A stretch of 64,000 nucleotides of DNA from positions 183,907-247,906 of the forward strand of contig CABFPE010000732.1 of NCBI GenBank assembly GCA_900660155.1, read 5' to 3'. Every line of letters begins with the position of its first letter. Position 1 is the first letter of the stretch. Origin of the DNA: Hofstenia miamia. Lineage: Eukaryota > Xenacoelomorpha > Acoela > Hofsteniidae. Under the pieces are notes generated by a model. That model was not told where the DNA came from, did not search any database, and was given only the letters and a program-made list of their open reading frames with translations. Position numbers and translations under genes: made by a program. Positions 59,388 through 64,000 of the stretch are shown here, piece by piece.

Positions 59388-60140
59388 ATTCAAATGGCTT
59401 TGCTTCATTAAATACTGCGGAAAATTAAAACCACTTAAAAAAGCAAAGTTCCTGAATGATTGGACAATTTTATGCATGATGTCAATTAATCTAAATGAAA
59501 ACTTAAGCTTCATTTTTTGTGAAATCAAGAAAAATTCCTTTATTTTCCGGGGCGGATTGGTCCACCGGGCAACCGGGTAAATGCCTGGTGGGCTGGTGCA
59601 ACTGCAGCATGTGATGCCCGGTAAAAGGCCAATTTTGTAAAATACAGTGGGCTGGTTCGGGCAGCGCTAACATTTTTGTGAGCAAACGAATTCATTAAAG
59701 AACTTAAAAAAAATTCTTTGTGATTTGCAGCAGAAAATTATCTCTGAATTGCACTGAATTGTTATTTATTATTATTTATGTGGGAATAAAACATATGACA
59801 GTCATTAGCAGTTGAAATTATTATATTACATGTTCATGTGAGTAAACACAAACTTCTCAGTTTTAAGATGTAGTTCACAGCGTGAGATTTCAGAACTTCT
59901 TTTCTTAACATTAGCAATGATTGGATGAAAATTGGGTACGGATTAAACCGCAATATCAATGCTTCATTATCTTACATACATCAGGAATTACATTTCCGCT
60001 TTTTGAATAAATTTGATTGGCAGCATCGGATTCGACCTAGCTTTAGCTACATAACAGTGATGACCTTACATGCATACAGAAACGACTTGTATTGTTATTA
60101 ATGTAATATATAATACCCTTAATAATGACTTTATTATTCA

Positions 60141-60510
60141 GCCAATTCAACTGGAACTTTGCTTGCTGGAATGCTCAAAATCTCTAGAACAAAATTTTTA
60201 AAATCATTAGACATAGGAGATTTACACTAAAATTCAACAACATCTGAATTCGGTCTAGCACTGTCACCATCTAGATATGAAAGTAAAAAATTGTGTGTTG
60301 CTAATTTTTGAGCATGTAGAGGAGCACAAAAATCTAAGATTTTCTTTTTTGATGGTGTTTGAGTGACTCTATAGTTTGCGGGAAAATTCTTTCTTTGATG
60401 TAAGGCTGGGATAATTGCAAAATATTCGTCTGTACTGTCAATTAATTAAATCACGATTGCACATTTTAAAAACTTCTCTAGTTGTGATTTAAAAGTATTT
60501 TCTGCTGATG
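60141..60510 (-). mobile_element. hAT transposase C-terminal (dimerisation domain) scrap
   Basis: The minus strand reads SAENTFKSQLEKFLKC, then STDEYFAIIPALHQRKNFPA and KKKILDFCAPLHAQKLATH, then DFKNFVLEILSIPASKVPVE. The last stretch is the hAT C-terminal dimerisation signature (family form LSIPASS..SER.FS), cut off just before the SER/FS motif. It has in-frame stops. It occupies the site where the left copy has an N-terminal hAT transposase remnant on the opposite strand. Confidence 0.6.
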
Positions 60511-62144
60511 GGTGAATGACAATTTCGTACTAACAACACCAAAGCCTTATTTTTTGCAAAATGTAAATGACTTTGATAGTGTTGATGAAGACATCAATAC
60601 TATGTCATATCAAATATATGAATCAGATAATTCCATTTTTTTTCCATAATTTGTTAAAGTGGTCGCACGTCCTCAATAAACATAAACAGAGATGCAGACC
60701 CACAACCTGCACGGACCCACATGACATCACATGCAGTGTAGTGTGGGTCCAAATAGTGTGGGTTGTGGGTAATGTGGGGATTTGTGGGTTGAAGAGAAGA
60801 AATATGTAATTTTGATTACAGTGATTACAGGTAGTAACTGCTACTAAAAATACATAACTATTACCAAATGTGGCTTTATTTTTAGGTGAAAATTGTAATA
60901 ACGGGATTATACAGTACATGTATATAAACTTGTTTTCGCCAAACGGTTAGACCCTAATCCTATATATATGTATATATATATATAATACTATATATATATA
61001 TATGCCCACGATAGTGATGACATGGATAGCGATTAGACTATTTTTGATGTTTGTAATGATTTTATGTTGTTGTTATTTCGTTTGCATTTTTTCATTTCTA
61101 TTAGTTGTAACTTCTTTGTGCTTTGCCATTTGAAAACGGTCGAAATGTTCGCTACTCAGGGAATAATCTCGCAATCAATCGATGAAGAAAGGCAAAGTGA
61201 GGATTGATATTGAAGTGACTGAATGCCCCAGAATTTTTCGATGGCACATACATTTCTTGTACAAAATCTTTCAGCGGGTTTTTGTGGAGCTATTTGAGAA
61301 AATATGTGGGTCCTGTGGGCATTTGTGGTGTGACTTTAAAAATTGCCTGTGGGGATTTGTGGGTCTGTGGGGTCAAGAATTTCAAATTGTTGCATCCCTG
61401 AACATAAAGCCCAAGAAAATTCTAGGAACAGATAAAAAATGATAAATATACATACATTTGGGATTAAATTTTGGATCATTTTTGAATTGTAGTCCAAATA
61501 CATAACTTCAATTATACCTTACTGAGGTAAAGTTGAAAATCAGAATCAGGAAACATCTTTAGGAATGCATTTTGTCATGTCATTACTAAAAAGTTATTTG
61601 AATTTTAGTTTTAACGTAACCACTGATCGAACAAAAAAGAAATTCTCATGAGTTCTAAAAAAGTAATTTGTTAAATTCTGAATTTTTCAAATCGGGCAAT
61701 CTAATGCTAAAAAAATATCAGAGTAAGAAAAATAAGCCAGTATTTTTACTGTACACACAAGATCGTAATGCTGTCTAGCCTAATAATTGTAATCCAAAGA
61801 ACCGGAAATTGTTTTGCTTTTGGAGCTAAAATAAATGTGGTGTACATAAGTGGGATGGAATGTGTAGAAGTCTATGTCCACAACAGCAGCAACACGAAGA
61901 TTGCCAATAGCTGCATATTTTACAATTTCCTGGACCTTCAATTATAAATGCATGGGTTATGTTCATCAAAACTGCTGGAAATAACATAAGGTATCGTATA
62001 TTTATGCTTGAACTTGCCATAGAAATAATTGAAGAACAATGAGTGACGGATAGCTCAACAATACACGCTACACGAGTTGAAATACAGGATTTTTTGTGTA
62101 GTATTCAGTTTTTTTCGTGTAACCGTATTTCGTGTATCATTAAT
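60511..62144. other. Gene-free part of the composite insertion
   Basis: Matches 32484-33992. Contains a G/C-skewed patch with a GGACCCACA...TGTGGGTCC hairpin (about 60712-60751) and two (TA)n tracts (about 60960-61003). No gene recognised; short frames here change between the two copies without signs of protein constraint. Confidence 0.4.
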
Positions 62145-62188
62145 ATGAAGGAGATAGCTGAGGAAGGCAACAAAAAGAATGAAATAAA

Positions 62189-63597
62189 TAGTACACCAAA
62201 CCTTTGATCTACAGCCAATGGTTTATTAGTAATTTTTATTCAAGGTAATTAAATATTGAAACTTCAGCTTTATTTAATTCATTGTCTAAATAACATGATT
62301 TTGATAATAATTTCAAAAGTGAACTTGATTTCTATCAAAATACAGTAGGGGAAAATATACTTGAAACGAATAAAGTATTTTAGAAAATGGAATGTTGATA
62401 TAAGCTATTAATGAGCGAAATGATGTATAGTTGCACAATTCCCGCATCTAATAAGTGTTGAACAGATAAAAGTGCTTACACATAAAAAACAAAGAGTAAT
62501 AAAATATTCAGAATTCCTAAATTAAGTAAATCAATTCCTTCAAAAAATAATGCTTGTTTCAATAAAATTTTCTCTTTTGCAAATAGTAACACATAGCTTT
62601 GAATAATGATATTTTTCAGTCAGGCATTTTATTTTAACAAATAGAAATTATCTTAACCTATTTCATCCTTAGTGGTGAAATATTGCAAAAATATCATTGT
62701 GAAAGGAAATTAAATTTACACTTTAAGGAGCATTTTATAAGTCCAATACCTTGTAAAGTATAGAACAGTTGTTGCAGTCTGCAATGGATAGAAGACTATA
62801 ATTTCAAATTTTTCTAATATACCCAAAATTGGTGTTACAAAATAAAAAATTGAAGTATTTTAGGCAATTATTATAAAAATTGACATAAAATTTTCAGCTC
62901 AGATTGGCAAGTTTTCTTTATAACTAGAACGGCACTAACGGGACTAAAAGTAAAAATGAAGCAAAAATGATTTGCTACAACATTTTGAATTGAACATTCC
63001 ATTGAAGAACCCAGGTATAAAAACCAAAAGGATTGAATTCCATAGCACGAAATTTGTGATTATTATTATTCAATTTGAAAGTCATAGGTTGTAGTAAATA
63101 TTCGGCCAAGTTGCTATAATCTGACTTTCAAGCAAAAAATGTATATATTAAATTTTTCATTTATTTTATCAAAAATTTTTTGAAAACAGAAAATTATGAA
63201 TTTGGAATATGCCACTGTCACTAATCCATTTTTTGAATTGTCTGGATATCTGTTCATTTAAGCTTTGTAAATTCGTGAGTAGGTTTGAACTACATATTCA
63301 ACACATCCAGAGTTTTATTAGAATAAGTCCGAGTTTTACATTTCAAAAGTTTTCTCAAAATTTTATGGAATACAAAAAAGGAATGCCACTTTGTATTTCA
63401 AAAGGTCCTATAACCTTTTCCTGCTGTTGTATTTAATGAAAGCATGCATGTGTTAAATAGAAACTATTTAGCATTCTCTATTACTTATAGCATTTCAGCA
63501 AGTGCACACTCAATTCTCCATGTTTAACAGTACGCTTAATATTTTATTTACATAGTTTCGGTATGGCCTAATTGATTCCGCGTTACAATTGTCTTAG
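62189..63597. other. Flank between TRIM pseudogene and partial TRIM gene
   Basis: No coding region. The part at about 62905-63100 keeps the ancestral sequence shared with 10540-10720 (inverted). The final ~230 bases correspond to the leader of the gene at 35437. Confidence 0.5.
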
Positions 63598-64000
63598 ATG
63601 GCAAATAACAATGATTCCATTTCTTTACAATTTTTAATATGCCCAATCTGTTTATGTAGTTTTAATGATCCCTATTGCTTGCCATGCCTTCATTCATTTT
63701 GTAAGGCATGTTTGGATAAATTTAGTGCCAATAAAACGCACATAGACTGTCCAACGTGTAGATTACACATACCAATAGATTCAATAAAAAAAGACATTCG
63801 TTCTGCGGAAATGATTGACTACATTAAAAATCCAAGTCATTCAATCATGATGAACATCTGTGCTCTATGTCGAGAGGATGTTGATTCTGTTGATATACAC
63901 CTATGTCATGATTGCATGATTGGCATGTGCTCTAGTTGTGCCACTGAGCATAAGAATAATGGAAGTAGTTCAACACACAGTGTATGCCTCTTAGAGTCCA
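63598..64000 (+). CDS. TRIM-like RING/B-box protein, 5' part, cut by window end
   Basis: The ATG at 63598 follows the same acceptor-like TTGTCTTAG as in the gene at 35437. The frame stays open for 134 codons to the end. RING is complete (CPICLCSF, then PCLHSFCKACLDKF and CPTCR), and B-box 1 is complete (ICALCREDVDSVDIHLCHDC, then MCSSCATEH). The first ~20 codons differ clearly from the left copy (e.g. Cys9 is Ser, Asp/Asn changes), while from codon ~30 on only single differences occur (Thr to Asp near codon 61, Asp to His near codon 81). Function as for 35437. Confidence 0.85.
   Translation, partial: MANNNDSISLQFLICPICLCSFNDPYCLPCLHSFCKACLDKFSANKTHIDCPTCRLHIPIDSIKKDIRSAEMIDYIKNPSHSIMMNICALCREDVDSVDIHLCHDCMIGMCSSCATEHKNNGSSSTHSVCLLES

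Larger units (their letters stand above)
57113..62188 (+). pseudogene. TRIM-like pseudogene, second copy
   Basis: Counterpart of 27160-34040 with the same pieces: middle region 57226-57480, blades at 57493-57843, blade remnant 59397-59545 and 3' end near 62145-62188 (MKEIAEEGNKK). The second insertion is shorter here because the hAT transposase remnant of the left copy is missing. Confidence 0.75.
53404..64000. repeat. Large duplicated block, right copy
   Basis: Partner of 23451-35850. It carries the same SGNH gene, the same Tc1 and nested MITE at the same sites, the same TRIM pseudogene with the 9-bp-flanked insertion, and the start of the same TRIM gene. It differs by a 43-base extra stretch near 59640-59675, by a different hAT scrap at 60141-60510, and by retaining the ancestral flank at about 62905-63100. 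Confidence 0.9.

Noticed and set aside
60712-60751. GGACCCACA...TGTGGGTCC hairpin as a structured RNA
   Set aside because: Part of a G/C-skewed repeat patch; the stem is only partly kept in the left copy and nothing ties it to a known RNA.

Overview
The window is AT-rich metazoan nuclear DNA, almost certainly from an invertebrate. It has long gene-free stretches, many (TA)n tracts, single-exon RING/B-box genes, one gene with ~50-bp introns, and a dense layer of decayed mobile elements (LINE, Tc1/mariner, hAT, piggyBac, small terminal-inverted-repeat elements and a Polinton-like fossil). I cannot fix the phylum from sequence alone. I see no tRNA, rRNA, CRISPR array or bacterial operon structure. 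Two 1000-base runs of N (22451-23450, 52404-53403) and single n's at 1371 and 19609 are assembly seams.

Layout. 1-10.4 kb: no host gene; inverted-repeat elements, a Tc1 scrap, a LINE remnant and a 0.94-kb transposon. 10.5-14.2 kb (minus): a dead copy of a TRIM-like gene and its downstream flank, split by a 1.6-kb transposon. 15.2-18 kb: a short hAT-type element with an 8-bp target duplication, a LINE scrap and a piggyBac relic lacking its catalytic core. 19.2-22.2 kb: a tandem pair of TRIM-like genes, the first a 3' fragment and the second with intact RING and B-box 2 but a broken 3' end. 23.45-35.8 kb: left copy of a large duplicated block holding an SGNH-hydrolase gene split by a Tc1 element, a TRIM pseudogene full of insertions, hAT remains and an intact 655-residue TRIM-like gene (35437-37404). 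37.9-44 kb: a broken Polinton/adintovirus-like fossil between inverted arms. 46-52.2 kb: a piggyBac relic, two Tc1 relics in direct orientation and a LINE ORF1 relic. 53.4-64 kb: right copy of the duplicated block, running off the window inside a second copy of the 655-residue TRIM gene.

How it fits together. The only clearly host-encoded theme is a locally amplified family of TRIM-like proteins (RING, two B-boxes, coiled coil and a probably beta-propeller C-terminus). There is one intact member, one partial member at the edge, one truncated member and four fragments or pseudogenes. The family probably encodes ubiquitin E3 ligases; the duplicated arrangement resembles fast-evolving TRIM clusters, though no substrate can be read from sequence. 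The SGNH gene is the second host gene. Its frame is continuous across the Tc1 insertion site if one TA remains, so the Tc1 element disrupted an otherwise coherent gene.
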